A stretch of DNA of 64,000 nucleotides from Succinimonas amylolytica DSM 2873 (GTDB lineage Bacteria > Pseudomonadota > Gammaproteobacteria > Enterobacterales > Succinivibrionaceae), in the NCBI RefSeq assembly GCF_000378405.1, contig NZ_KB899637.1, forward strand, positions 50,134-114,133, given 5' to 3'. The notes below the pieces were generated by a model. The model saw nothing but the letters and a program-made list of their open reading frames with translations, made no database searches and was not told the DNA's origin. Shown here in pieces: positions 17,110 to 25,226 of this stretch. The stretch's first letter is position 1. Every line of letters begins with the position of its first letter. Position numbers and translations under genes: made by a program.

Positions 17110-18480
17110 CTATACCGGAAGGGCATTCTCCGGTATGGAGCCGCCTTCCGGGAGCTTTATAATAAGCCTGCCGTCGTTAACATGGTTTTCTTTTTCCGAG
17201 AGCTGTATCCGTCTGGCATGTCTCAGTTCGGAATGGGTTATCGGGGATCCGATCCTGTTTGTCTCGTATTTGCCCTCCTTCCAGAAATCGTCGCTGGCAA
17301 CCTTGTTTATGCCCTCACCCTTGAGAGTGTTGCCGTGGAAATCGGCAAACTGGAACATTACCGGCACCTGCTGTTCCTTGAAGAAGGAGAGTCCGAGCTT
17401 GCTGGTCTGCCTGAAGGTAGCATAGATAATGACATTCTGGAACATCTGGAAAAGCTCCATATTGTCCACCTTTTTGAACTTTGAGGAGTCTTTTTGATGA
17501 GCCAGGGCTTCATCTTTGCTGGCCCAGTTTTTTCTTAGCAGGAATTCGGCCCGCTTCTTTTCGTATTCCTGGGGATCTTTTTCGCGGAGGGCGGCCAGCT
17601 CAGCGTACTGCTCCAGCTTGTCGGCCAGCTTCTGGATCTTCTCCGGAGAGACCCGGTTACGGTAGCTGTAGCTAAGATTCTTGATGATAAAGCTTCTTAA
17701 GGCGGTTTTGCTGTCCTTGCTGAAGGCGGCCTGCCATCCGGTGGCTTTGCCGCTGTCTTCCGGCTTTTCCGGGTGGAGCAGGCTGTAGATTTTCAGAGGG
17801 ATGTTGATCTTTTTCAGATTTTCCGGTTTTGCCAGGAAGGAAGTCCACTTTTCCAGCTGATCCTGCTGCACGTATTCCAGATCGGCAGTTCCGGGCTTCA
17901 GCTCGAGTTTTTTGCTGGCGATTTTGTCCATTGTCTGAAAATACTTGTCCATCGTCAGGGTGTCCGGCCTGATGTTCGAGCGGGTGTTGTATTCGTCGAT
18001 TTTGTTGAAGCGGATCATCCGTCCTTCCTTGGCAAGGCAGTCGTTAAGCCGGGTGATCATGCTGGATCCGGCAATCAGATCGCGGTTCTGCTTGAAGCCG
18101 TAGTCGGCGATTTCGATGATCTTCTTATCGGGATTATCCCTGATAATCTGTCTGAACCGGGTCAGATTGTTCTGGAGAATGGTGTACTCCCGGGATTTTA
18201 CCAGGTCGGCAATTTTTCTTTCCAGGGCCAGAGCGGTATTGGTATGGTCGTTCTTTCCAAAAAGAGTTCCGAAAAAGCCGTAATTTCTGGATACCGTGAT
18301 TTTGCTGGCATCCGCATTCATATACACGTTATAGGTCTTCTTGCCGATAATGATGCGGCCGGTCTGGCCAAACATGGGTTTCTGTCCTTCCCTGTCTACG
18401 CGGATAGTGTCCATTTTTACGGCAAGGTCACTGGCGGTGAGGGACTGAACATCTCCCAGTTTGATATCGGTATTGAACAT
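17110..18480 (-). CDS. Putative type III effector, paralogue B
   Basis: A 456-residue protein of unknown function, paralogue of the gene at 15512-16918. Shared landmarks in order: a GRIIIGKKTYNVYMN strand pair near residue 41, a long-helix region with NLTRFRQIIRDNPDKKIIEIADYGF, IRFNKIDEYNTRSNI, NIPLKIYSLLHPE, IIYATFRQTSKLGLSFFKEQ and SPITHSELRHARRIQ near residue 412. It has no signal peptide. The start ATG has AAGGAG seven bases upstream. It heads a minus-strand set effector B - effector A - CesT chaperone. An inverted repeat ACCGTGTTAACGGT at 18545-18558 lies in its leader. I do not recognise a named effector family. Confidence 0.68.
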   Translation of the reverse strand: MFNTDIKLGDVQSLTASDLAVKMDTIRVDREGQKPMFGQTGRIIIGKKTYNVYMNADASKITVSRNYGFFGTLFGKNDHTNTALALERKIADLVKSREYTILQNNLTRFRQIIRDNPDKKIIEIADYGFKQNRDLIAGSSMITRLNDCLAKEGRMIRFNKIDEYNTRSNIRPDTLTMDKYFQTMDKIASKKLELKPGTADLEYVQQDQLEKWTSFLAKPENLKKINIPLKIYSLLHPEKPEDSGKATGWQAAFSKDSKTALRSFIIKNLSYSYRNRVSPEKIQKLADKLEQYAELAALREKDPQEYEKKRAEFLLRKNWASKDEALAHQKDSSKFKKVDNMELFQMFQNVIIYATFRQTSKLGLSFFKEQQVPVMFQFADFHGNTLKGEGINKVASDDFWKEGKYETNRIGSPITHSELRHARRIQLSEKENHVNDGRLIIKLPEGGSIPENALPV

Positions 18481-18836
18481 GATAGGCTCCTTTTGAAGTT
18501 TCTGGGTGCCGCTCGCCCCCTGAAAGGAAGCCGGCGCGTTATTTACCGTGTTAACGGTGTTGCCTGATTCCGGTTACATAAACAATCAGATAAAGCACAT
18601 TCCCTAAGAAGCCGGAGATCCGGCGGCAAGCGGAGTTCCAAAGCTGGGCGGGTTCGGGGATAAACCGGAAATATCCTGAAAAGAGGTTTTTTCATGCGAC
18701 AGCAGTCTCAAGTTCTCCGCTCCTTCTGTACTGTTTCCGGCCGGATTTTCCTGTCCGTGCTAGAATTTGCGTATTCTGGCCAGAGCCGTTCCGTGGCGGC
18801 CATGCAGTGATTCAGAGTCCGGAGGCTCGAAATTTC
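18481..18836. promoter_or_regulatory. Divergent control region of effector B and the toxin-like gene
   Basis: Gene-free. It holds the inverted repeat ACCGT-GTTA-ACGGT at 18545-18558, upstream of effector B, and a TAGAAT -10-like element at 18761-18766 facing the toxin-like gene. No strong -35 was found for either. Confidence 0.35.
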
Positions 18837-19289
18837 ATGCGCAAGATTCTATATGGCATTTATCTGGTTTTCGGGGTGATAATTTTTTTTCTCGGGTACC
18901 ATTTCTACATTTCACCCGTAACCCGGGAGAACATTTCCAGGGAGTATCTGACCGGAGAGGGCGCTTCCGGCAGTGCTCCCCCGAAGGCTGCAGCGGCAGA
19001 GGAAGGCTCCCGGAAAACCAGTGGGCTCCGCTTCAGAAACGAGCATCTTCTCAAGGATCATTTCAGCCGCCATGGCCGGGCCATGGGGTTTTCGTCCCCG
19101 AAGGAGTATGAACGGGCAGCCCGGGGGGTAGTGCAAAACCCGGCAGCCCTTCATAAAATTCAGAAAAAGGACGGAGATGATGTTTACTATCTGGAATCCG
19201 GGAATGATTTTGTGGTGGTTTCCGCGGATGGCTATATCCGTACCTATTTCCGGCCAAATAACGGCATAAGGTATTTCAATAAACAGTAG
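18837..19289 (+). CDS. Membrane-anchored BECR-fold toxin-like protein
   Basis: A 150-residue protein with one N-terminal membrane helix (residues 5-24, YGIYLVFGVIIFFLGYHFYI), a variable Ala/Gly/Ser linker, and a C-terminal domain of about 85 residues. The pattern LKDHFSRHG..FSSPKEYERAAR...YYLESGNDFVVVSADGYIRTYF is that of RNase-like toxin tips of the Barnase-EndoU-ColicinE5/D-RelE (BECR) group seen in CdiA and other polymorphic toxins. The paired His residues and the Arg-Thr-Tyr-Phe stretch would be the active site. The ATG at 18837 has GGAGG 11 bases upstream. Two paralogous genes follow, as expected for immunity genes. The domain call rests on remembered pattern only. Confidence 0.55.
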   Translation: MRKILYGIYLVFGVIIFFLGYHFYISPVTRENISREYLTGEGASGSAPPKAAAAEEGSRKTSGLRFRNEHLLKDHFSRHGRAMGFSSPKEYERAARGVVQNPAALHKIQKKDGDDVYYLESGNDFVVVSADGYIRTYFRPNNGIRYFNKQ

Positions 19290-19349
19290 TTGTTCCGGCA
19301 GCCCCGGATGATCTCCGGAGAAGGCGCATGTGAAGTGCAGGAGTGTTCT

Positions 19350-19994
19350 ATGAAACGGTTACTGGTTCTGGGCCTTGCGGGGGTTCTGGGAATGGCGGTT
19401 TCCGGAGTTTTGCCGGCTCATGCGGAGGAGACGGCCGGTTTTCGGGCGGTCTATGAGGTGCACCGTGCAGCGGTTATGATAGGGTACCGGCTCCTGAAAA
19501 CCCGGTTCGGAAAGCCGGCACACTACTGTTCCAGGGACAGCGAGGTTATAGCCTTCCGTGTGGTTAGCGGCGGCGGAATGCGGGGCGGCTTTGACAGAAC
19601 CGAAATTGAAAGGATTTCCCCCGACAGGGCCCGGATTACCAGGGATGTCAGAGAATGGCACAGTGCCCCGCAGCACATAAGCGTGTATGAGACTGACATC
19701 GCCTATCTTAAAAAAATTGAAGAGATCTTCCGGAACCGGGTGGATTATCGTCTGGAGGATGCCCCGTATCCTGAATTCCAGGTACTGGATGCTCCGGATA
19801 CCAGCTATTATTTCCGGTGTTCGGACGGTGTAAGCTGGTCGGTAAGCACCGCGCGGGTGCTGCCCCGGAGCTTTAAAAACACCATGAAGGAAGTCAGAAG
19901 CATTGCTGAAGAAGGGCTGAAGGCCGGAACTCAGATCCGGAACGAGGTTATCTGTTCCGCGGAGAATCATTGTTTGAAGGACGGGGGTTTCTAA
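19350..19994 (+). CDS. Exported protein of unknown function, candidate immunity protein
   Basis: A 214-residue protein with a signal peptide (MKRLLVLGLAGVLGMAV..., cut after AHA near residue 26), so probably periplasmic. The ATG at 19350 has CAGGAG six bases upstream. The mature part contains GGGMRGGFDRTEI and ends with a domain around KIEEIFRNRVDYRLEDAPYP...YYFRCSDGVSWSV that is shared with the next gene. Four cysteines are present. It lies 60 bases after the toxin-like gene on the same strand, so an antidote or inhibitor role is plausible but unproven. No family recognised. Confidence 0.6.
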   Translation: MKRLLVLGLAGVLGMAVSGVLPAHAEETAGFRAVYEVHRAAVMIGYRLLKTRFGKPAHYCSRDSEVIAFRVVSGGGMRGGFDRTEIERISPDRARITRDVREWHSAPQHISVYETDIAYLKKIEEIFRNRVDYRLEDAPYPEFQVLDAPDTSYYFRCSDGVSWSVSTARVLPRSFKNTMKEVRSIAEEGLKAGTQIRNEVICSAENHCLKDGGF

Positions 19995-20036
19995 GCACTG
20001 ATAGGGATACCCGGGCATGACAGGTAACTGATAATT

Positions 20037-20501
20037 ATGGGACTATGCAGCTTTAAAGGCTCCCGGCTGGTATTCTACCGTGAATCCTGGGGCGGGGGGA
20101 TGACCGGAAAATACGGTGCGGTAACTGTTTCCCGGAATCCGGACGGCACAGAGACTGTTTTCAGGGAGGAAAGCCGGATGCCCCGGGAGGAGCCGGAAAT
20201 AACGGAGACGCGGCTTCCGGCGGCAGCAGGATGTCTGCTCCGGATTCAGGAAATCTTTGACCGAAAGGTCTTCTGGCTTCTCAGGTATTCCCCCCGGATT
20301 CCCTTTAAAATCCTTGACCGGGAAAACCGTTATTATCTGTTCCGGCGGGAGAACGGCGCGGAATGGTCCTGTGATAACAGGCATTTTCTGACTCCGGGCT
20401 TTCTTGAGGCGGTGCAGGAAATCCGGGATCTTATCCGGCAGTCAGAAAGCGGCGCCGGATCTCCGGAAGTAATCTCCCGCGGCGCAGACAGTCCGGACTG
20501 A
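20037..20501 (+). CDS. Paralogue of the preceding gene lacking the export signal
   Basis: A 154-residue protein that aligns with the preceding one from its CSRDSE...GGGM region to the end (here CSFKGS...GGGMTGKYG, then IQEIFDRKV, PFKILDRENRYYLFRRENGAEWS). It lacks the signal peptide and about 60 N-terminal residues. An in-frame stop lies 12 bases before the ATG, so the missing part is not simply unread. It may be a cytoplasmic variant or a truncated duplicate. The ribosome site is weak (AGGTAA, 10 bases upstream). The last 15 residues are low-complexity. Confidence 0.5.
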   Translation: MGLCSFKGSRLVFYRESWGGGMTGKYGAVTVSRNPDGTETVFREESRMPREEPEITETRLPAAAGCLLRIQEIFDRKVFWLLRYSPRIPFKILDRENRYYLFRRENGAEWSCDNRHFLTPGFLEAVQEIRDLIRQSESGAGSPEVISRGADSPD

Positions 20502-20532
20502 GAGCAGGGCACGAACTTCCGGAAATTAGCCG

Positions 20533-21513
20533 CTAATCGTTTTCCAGTACTCCGAAGTGCTCCTGGGATACCTTTACCCGTTCCGCGGCAGGCAGACTGC
20601 CGTGTTTTTTGATATAGGCCTGAATAAAGCGCAGTCTGGGCAGAAGACCGGCGGAGTTTGCCGTCTGAATGGCCAGCCCCGGGCGGGCGTTAAGCTCCAG
20701 AAGCAGGGGGCCCCGGATTTTGTCCAGAACAATGTCTGTGCCGATATAGCCCAGTCCCGACATATCATAGCAGCTGGAGGCCAGATTAAGCACCTGCTGC
20801 CAGAGGGGAACCCGGAGCTTGTAGAGGTCGGCTCCGGTATCGGGGTGGATATGAACAGGTTCGTTTTTCTGAACCGCCCGGATGGCCTTTCCGGAGCGGA
20901 CGCAGATCCCTACTCCCACCGCCCCCTGGTGCAGATTGGCCTTGCCGTCGGAAGCGGCAGTGGATAGCCGCATCATGCACATTACCGGATAGCCGCAGAA
21001 TACAATAACCCGGATGTCCGGCACCCCTTCGTAGCTGTAGTCCCTGAAGACATCGTCGAAGTTTATCAGATCCTCAATGAGGGCGAAATCCTGCTTGCCG
21101 CCAAGAGAAAACAGTCCGGCCAGAATGTTGGTGATATGGCGTTCCACGTCCAGAGCGGTGAGTCCCTGGCCGTTGGGCTTGTAGTAGACTCCGTTTTCGG
21201 ATCTGACTATTACCAGAATCCCCTTGCCTCCTGAGCCGTGGGTGGGCTTGATGCAGAAGCCGTTCCGGCCTTTCACGATTTCCGGAAAGTTTTTTACGTC
21301 GTACTGATGCTTGATGGAGCCGATAAGCGCGGTGGTGGAGACATGGTTTTTCATGGCCATTTCCTTGGTGAGGAGCTTGTTGTCCACCAGAGGATAAAGC
21401 TCCCGCCGGTTGTATCTCCCGATAAAGTTCACGTTGCGCTGATTCATCCCCATAATGCCCAGCCGGCTGAGCTTGAACGGGGAGCAGTACTTCCTAAACG
21501 GCCAGAGGTTCAT
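20533..21513 (-). CDS. Alpha-L-glutamate ligase-like ATP-grasp protein (RimK-related)
   Basis: A 326-residue ATP-grasp enzyme of the RimK-related ligase family always found with an inactive transglutaminase/7TM protein and a retropepsin-like protease. ATP-grasp landmarks are KPTHGSGGKGILVI (about residues 89-102), the acidic lid LIEDLINFDDVF, the strand PDIRVIVFCGYPVMCMMR and the metal-binding LLELNARPGL near residue 275. It would join an amino acid or peptide through an amide bond; the acceptor is not known. It is the last gene of a minus-strand operon and starts one base after the 7TM gene ends. Confidence 0.82.
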   Translation of the reverse strand: MNLWPFRKYCSPFKLSRLGIMGMNQRNVNFIGRYNRRELYPLVDNKLLTKEMAMKNHVSTTALIGSIKHQYDVKNFPEIVKGRNGFCIKPTHGSGGKGILVIVRSENGVYYKPNGQGLTALDVERHITNILAGLFSLGGKQDFALIEDLINFDDVFRDYSYEGVPDIRVIVFCGYPVMCMMRLSTAASDGKANLHQGAVGVGICVRSGKAIRAVQKNEPVHIHPDTGADLYKLRVPLWQQVLNLASSCYDMSGLGYIGTDIVLDKIRGPLLLELNARPGLAIQTANSAGLLPRLRFIQAYIKKHGSLPAAERVKVSQEHFGVLEND

Positions 21514-21514
21514 T

Positions 21515-23119
21515 TCAGGCCTCCTTCTTCACGGCTTTGGTTTCTTTTTTAAGCCGATCGGCCTCCAGTTCTCCCTCTTTTACCGGATGGGCGATTTCCT
21601 CGGCCAGCGGACGGAAGCGCTTGAGCTCGGTGAGACGGTATCCGGTGTAGTTACCCATGATCAGCACGCCGGAGAGAATCACCAGCATAAGGCCCAGGAA
21701 ATTGAAGGAGAGGTGCTGGATGGCGGGGCTGGACATGGCGAGATAGGCCATTACTGCCACGAACATGGAGCCGCCGCCCTGGATAAGCACCTCCTTGTAG
21801 CCTTCCTCCTCCCAGAGCACGGACATTCTTTCAATAGTCCAGGAGAGGATGATCATCGGGAAGAAGGTGATTTTGATGCCGTCAGTAAGCCCCACCTTGT
21901 AGGTGATGAAGCTCAGTGTGCCGATGATGGCGATAACGGTAATGATTACTGTGGATATGCGGGCTACCAGAAGCAGATTCAGGTAGGAAAGCCAGGATCT
22001 GATGATAAGTCCGATGCCGACGATGGTCAGAAAGCCGATAAGTCCCACGGCGAGATTGGTCTGCAGGAAGGCGGTAGCAATCAGTACCGGCATAAAGGTT
22101 CCGGAGGTCTTGATGCCCACAATGATTCTCAGGAAAACGACGATGAACACGCCGATGGGAAGGAGGAGAATGTTTTTAAACACGGCCTGCTCTTCAATCG
22201 GCAGGGCGTTTACCGACAGATCGAACTTGTCCTGGCTCACAGCGTCCGGGCTGTTCTGCCGCATGGCAAAGGCCTTCTTTTCGCTGACGTTGTTCCTGAT
22301 GATGGAGAATACCACCTGCGAATCCTCGCCGCCGGAGATTTCCAGAAGGGAATGGGCGTTGCTTTCCCAGATAAAGTAGGTTCCTTTTTGCGGTTCCTTT
22401 GCAGATTCCGGATCGATGATGCGGTAGGAGTTGTCGGGATCAAAAATGGCGATGTAGGGAATCAGATGCTGATTCCGGCGGCCGTCCTCCAGCTTTACCA
22501 CTCTGATAATGCGGGCCGGAATGTCATGCAGGTTCAGCAGCTTTACTAGCAGATCCTGCCTGGTGAATTTTGTTAGCAGGAGGCGGGCGTTTTCCTCCTG
22601 GGTTCTGATTTCCTGAAATACCGCCTGGGTGAAGGACATGGGGTCAGAGCTTCTGCTCCAGGCGGCGTTTCCGATCTGGTTTATAGCAGTGAGATAGGGC
22701 TCCTCCAGCACTACCCTGGCGACCTTGGGGACGGTAACCATGCTGTTTTTGGTGGAGTTGTCCGCCAGTATCCCGATGCGGTAGTACAGGATCTGATGCC
22801 CGGAAATCGCTCTGTTGGACCATTCCGCACGGGTATGTCCGGCGCGGTCATTGAAGTAAAGTCCGTAGTTCGGACTGGCGGTGTTTTCCGAAACGATCTT
22901 GAAACCGGGCTGGCTTTCAGGTATCGCCAAGGATACCTTTACCGGCACGCTCTCATCGTAGGGGGCGTTGAAGCTGATTTTGGCCTCGATATCCCAGGCA
23001 ATGTTTTTGGAGGAAGGAAACCATGGCACATCGAAGGTAACATGCTCGTAGATCATCAGGGATATGCCCATAATGAAGAGCAGGGCCACTACGATATAAT
23101 AAACTCCGCGGCTAATCAT
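21515..23119 (-). CDS. Inactive transglutaminase fused to a 7TM domain
   Basis: A 534-residue inner-membrane protein. A single N-terminal helix (residues 6-26) leads to a periplasmic domain of about 240 residues with a transglutaminase-like fold (LLVKLLNLHDIPARIIRVVKLEDG is the typical core), in which the catalytic Cys is not seen. About seven membrane helices follow from residue 290 (KNILLLPIGVFIVVFLRIIVG onward) and a charged cytoplasmic C-terminus. The family (UUP1 plus 7TM_transglut) occurs in a conserved trio with the ligase and protease that flank it here. It probably holds or presents a peptide to its partners; the true role is unknown. Confidence 0.82.
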   Translation of the reverse strand: MISRGVYYIVVALLFIMGISLMIYEHVTFDVPWFPSSKNIAWDIEAKISFNAPYDESVPVKVSLAIPESQPGFKIVSENTASPNYGLYFNDRAGHTRAEWSNRAISGHQILYYRIGILADNSTKNSMVTVPKVARVVLEEPYLTAINQIGNAAWSRSSDPMSFTQAVFQEIRTQEENARLLLTKFTRQDLLVKLLNLHDIPARIIRVVKLEDGRRNQHLIPYIAIFDPDNSYRIIDPESAKEPQKGTYFIWESNAHSLLEISGGEDSQVVFSIIRNNVSEKKAFAMRQNSPDAVSQDKFDLSVNALPIEEQAVFKNILLLPIGVFIVVFLRIIVGIKTSGTFMPVLIATAFLQTNLAVGLIGFLTIVGIGLIIRSWLSYLNLLLVARISTVIITVIAIIGTLSFITYKVGLTDGIKITFFPMIILSWTIERMSVLWEEEGYKEVLIQGGGSMFVAVMAYLAMSSPAIQHLSFNFLGLMLVILSGVLIMGNYTGYRLTELKRFRPLAEEIAHPVKEGELEADRLKKETKAVKKEA

Positions 23120-23207
23120 ATATAAATTCTGCCTCTTGACTCTTGTTGAAAATCATGCGGAAAATTCCGCGTTCCGGAGTTTTATCCGGGGAGCGCGGAA
23201 CCGGAAG

Positions 23208-24221
23208 CTACCTGTTTCCGTTATCGGAATCCTGGCTGTCCCCGTCTTCGGAGTCATCCTTGGGATGGGCCAGGATCTGGGGCTGCTTTTCCGGAGCGGC
23301 CCCGGGCTTCTTCTGGGCGCTTCCGGAGGATTTCTTCTGCCGGTTTTTGGGGCCTGCGTCCTTGTAGGCTTCCACAGCCACGCCACCGTCGATTTTTTTC
23401 TGTACGTTTTCCCGGGAAACATCCACTACGGCTATATCCTGGATAAACTCCCGGCCAACCAGAAGCGGGAACTGCATCTTGTCACGGTTTTTAAGGCTGA
23501 ACTCGTTAACTCCGGTGTAGGAGCCGATTTTCACAGTAAGCTTCACCACCGGACGCTCCTCCGGGGTGTCGGATGAGGCCTGGACAATGACGGCAGTTCT
23601 GACCCGGGGGGCAGAGAGGTGAATGACATTGCCGTCATCCAGAGGAATGTCGAACTTATACCAGACCTTGCCGTCCCGCTCGATTTTTTCAATATTGATG
23701 GCATTGATGGAGGAAACGCTGGCGCCGGTGTCGATACGGCTGGCGAAGGAAGCGTCAGCCTCGGCGATGTAAACCCATTCCTGATTTCCGAATATCATCT
23801 TGCCGTTGTCCAGACGGGTAGCATCGCTGCTGACTTTTGCCGTGTCTCCGGCACTGGTTCTGGGAGCATGGCTCCGGTTCTGCCGGACCTCTCCGGAAAG
23901 AACACCGATTTCCTGCCGGAGACTCTGGTTTTCCTGTTCGAGTTTTCTGGAGACGGCAGTGCAGGCCTCCAGGGTTTTGACGGATTTTTCGGTGTTTTCC
24001 TGCATGGCGGCCTTGAGCTCGTTCATGTTTCTGGCGTCCTCCTCCCGGGCCCGGGTCAGTTCGGATATGAGACGGGTGTTTTCGTCAACTGTGTTTTTCA
24101 GGTCGGTGCCGTCTCCGGCTGCTGCCGGGGCTCTGGTGCTCTGACAGCCTGATACTGCAAAAAAAGCCAGCGGGACGATGCACAGGACTGCTGACTTCAG
24201 CAGAGATAGTTTAAGCTTCAT
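23208..24221 (-). CDS. Retropepsin-like aspartic protease lipoprotein (RimB/PF05618-type)
   Basis: A 337-residue lipoprotein: the signal ends in a lipobox FAVSGC (Cys near residue 26). A coiled coil follows (about residues 40-110) and then a retropepsin-like domain with ASRIDTGASVSSI, the Asp-Thr-Gly-Ala active-site turn, and PLLVGREFIQDIAVVDV near residues 260-276. The older name is ATP-dependent zinc protease, but the fold is aspartic. The last 55 residues are polar and low-complexity. It lies only 7 bases after cmoB and leads the three-gene protease/transglutaminase/ligase cassette. Confidence 0.82.
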   Translation of the reverse strand: MKLKLSLLKSAVLCIVPLAFFAVSGCQSTRAPAAAGDGTDLKNTVDENTRLISELTRAREEDARNMNELKAAMQENTEKSVKTLEACTAVSRKLEQENQSLRQEIGVLSGEVRQNRSHAPRTSAGDTAKVSSDATRLDNGKMIFGNQEWVYIAEADASFASRIDTGASVSSINAINIEKIERDGKVWYKFDIPLDDGNVIHLSAPRVRTAVIVQASSDTPEERPVVKLTVKIGSYTGVNEFSLKNRDKMQFPLLVGREFIQDIAVVDVSRENVQKKIDGGVAVEAYKDAGPKNRQKKSSGSAQKKPGAAPEKQPQILAHPKDDSEDGDSQDSDNGNR

Positions 24222-24228
24222 ATTTTAG

Positions 24229-25224
24229 TTAACCTTTTCTCGCAATAAAAATTGCTCTGGCAGGAGCCGGATACCCTTCAACGGTCCTGGACGGATCGCG
24301 GGGATCCAGAAAATCCTCCAGAGATTCGAATGTCATAAGCTCGGTTTTATGCTGTTCCTCCGGGGTGGTTCTTTCCATGCTGATCATGGCGGCGGAAGCA
24401 AAACCAGCCCGGTGCAGGAGCACCTTCAGATAGTCCGGAGACGGAATAAACCAGACATTGGGCATTTTGGCGTAGGTGTCGCAAGGAAGGAGAACCGTAT
24501 GGCGATCCCCCTCTGTAACCAGCGTTTCCAGAACGAGCTCGCCTCCGGGCTTCAGGAGGTTCAGAAGCTGGATGAGGTGATCCGCCGGACTTCTCCGGTG
24601 ATCCAGCACACCCATGGAAAACACGGTGTCAAAGGCTTCCAGCGGGGGCAGATCCTCAGTGATGAGAGGGAGCAGATGAATCCTCGCGCGGAGAGCCGGA
24701 TCCGGAATAAGATTCTTAAAGACTGCGAACTGCGACAGAAAAATCCCGGAGGGATCAATGCCGATAACCGTGCGGGCTCCGGCCCCCAGCATCCGCCACA
24801 TATGGTAGCCGTTCCCGGTACCTACGTCCAGAACCAGCCGGTCCCGGAGGGGGGTGATATGCGGTTCCAGCCTTTCCCATTTCATCCAGCTTTCCCATTC
24901 TGTGGGAACCGGAACTCCGAAGATTTCGTACGGGCCCTTTCTCCAGGGCATAAACTCCTGAAGGAGCTTCCGGATGCCTGCCTTTTCACCTTCCGAGATA
25001 TCCTCCGGTCCCTGAAATGTGACTGTCCGGGAGTTCAGATCGAGCCTGGCGGCCTTTCTGCCGTTGAAGCGCCGGAGTCTTCTGGTAAGGTTCCGGTAGA
25101 TTTTGCCTTCTCCGGATTCCATAAACCTTTCCAGCTGGGCAGGAAGTACCCTTAGCCAGGGGGCCAGATTTTCGTCCGGAGCAATCAGGGCCAGAAATTC
25201 ATCCCAGGGGGCATAGCAGTTCAT
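24229..25224 (-). CDS. cmoB: CmoB, tRNA U34 carboxymethyltransferase
   Basis: Transfers the carboxymethyl group of carboxy-S-adenosylmethionine to 5-hydroxyuridine at position 34 of tRNAs, giving cmo5U. The protein (331 residues; E. coli 323) keeps MPWRKGPYEIFGV, the AdoMet-site LVLDVGTGNGYHMWRMLGAG, FDTVFSMGVLDHRRSP (Asp where E. coli has Tyr) and the closing FLDPRDPSRTVEGYPAPARA. The ATG at 25224 is preferred since AAGGA lies six bases upstream; another ATG at 25230 overlaps the cmoA stop as ATGA. It is translated directly after cmoA. Confidence 0.93.
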   Translation of the reverse strand: MNCYAPWDEFLALIAPDENLAPWLRVLPAQLERFMESGEGKIYRNLTRRLRRFNGRKAARLDLNSRTVTFQGPEDISEGEKAGIRKLLQEFMPWRKGPYEIFGVPVPTEWESWMKWERLEPHITPLRDRLVLDVGTGNGYHMWRMLGAGARTVIGIDPSGIFLSQFAVFKNLIPDPALRARIHLLPLITEDLPPLEAFDTVFSMGVLDHRRSPADHLIQLLNLLKPGGELVLETLVTEGDRHTVLLPCDTYAKMPNVWFIPSPDYLKVLLHRAGFASAAMISMERTTPEEQHKTELMTFESLEDFLDPRDPSRTVEGYPAPARAIFIARKG

Positions 25225-25226
25225 GT

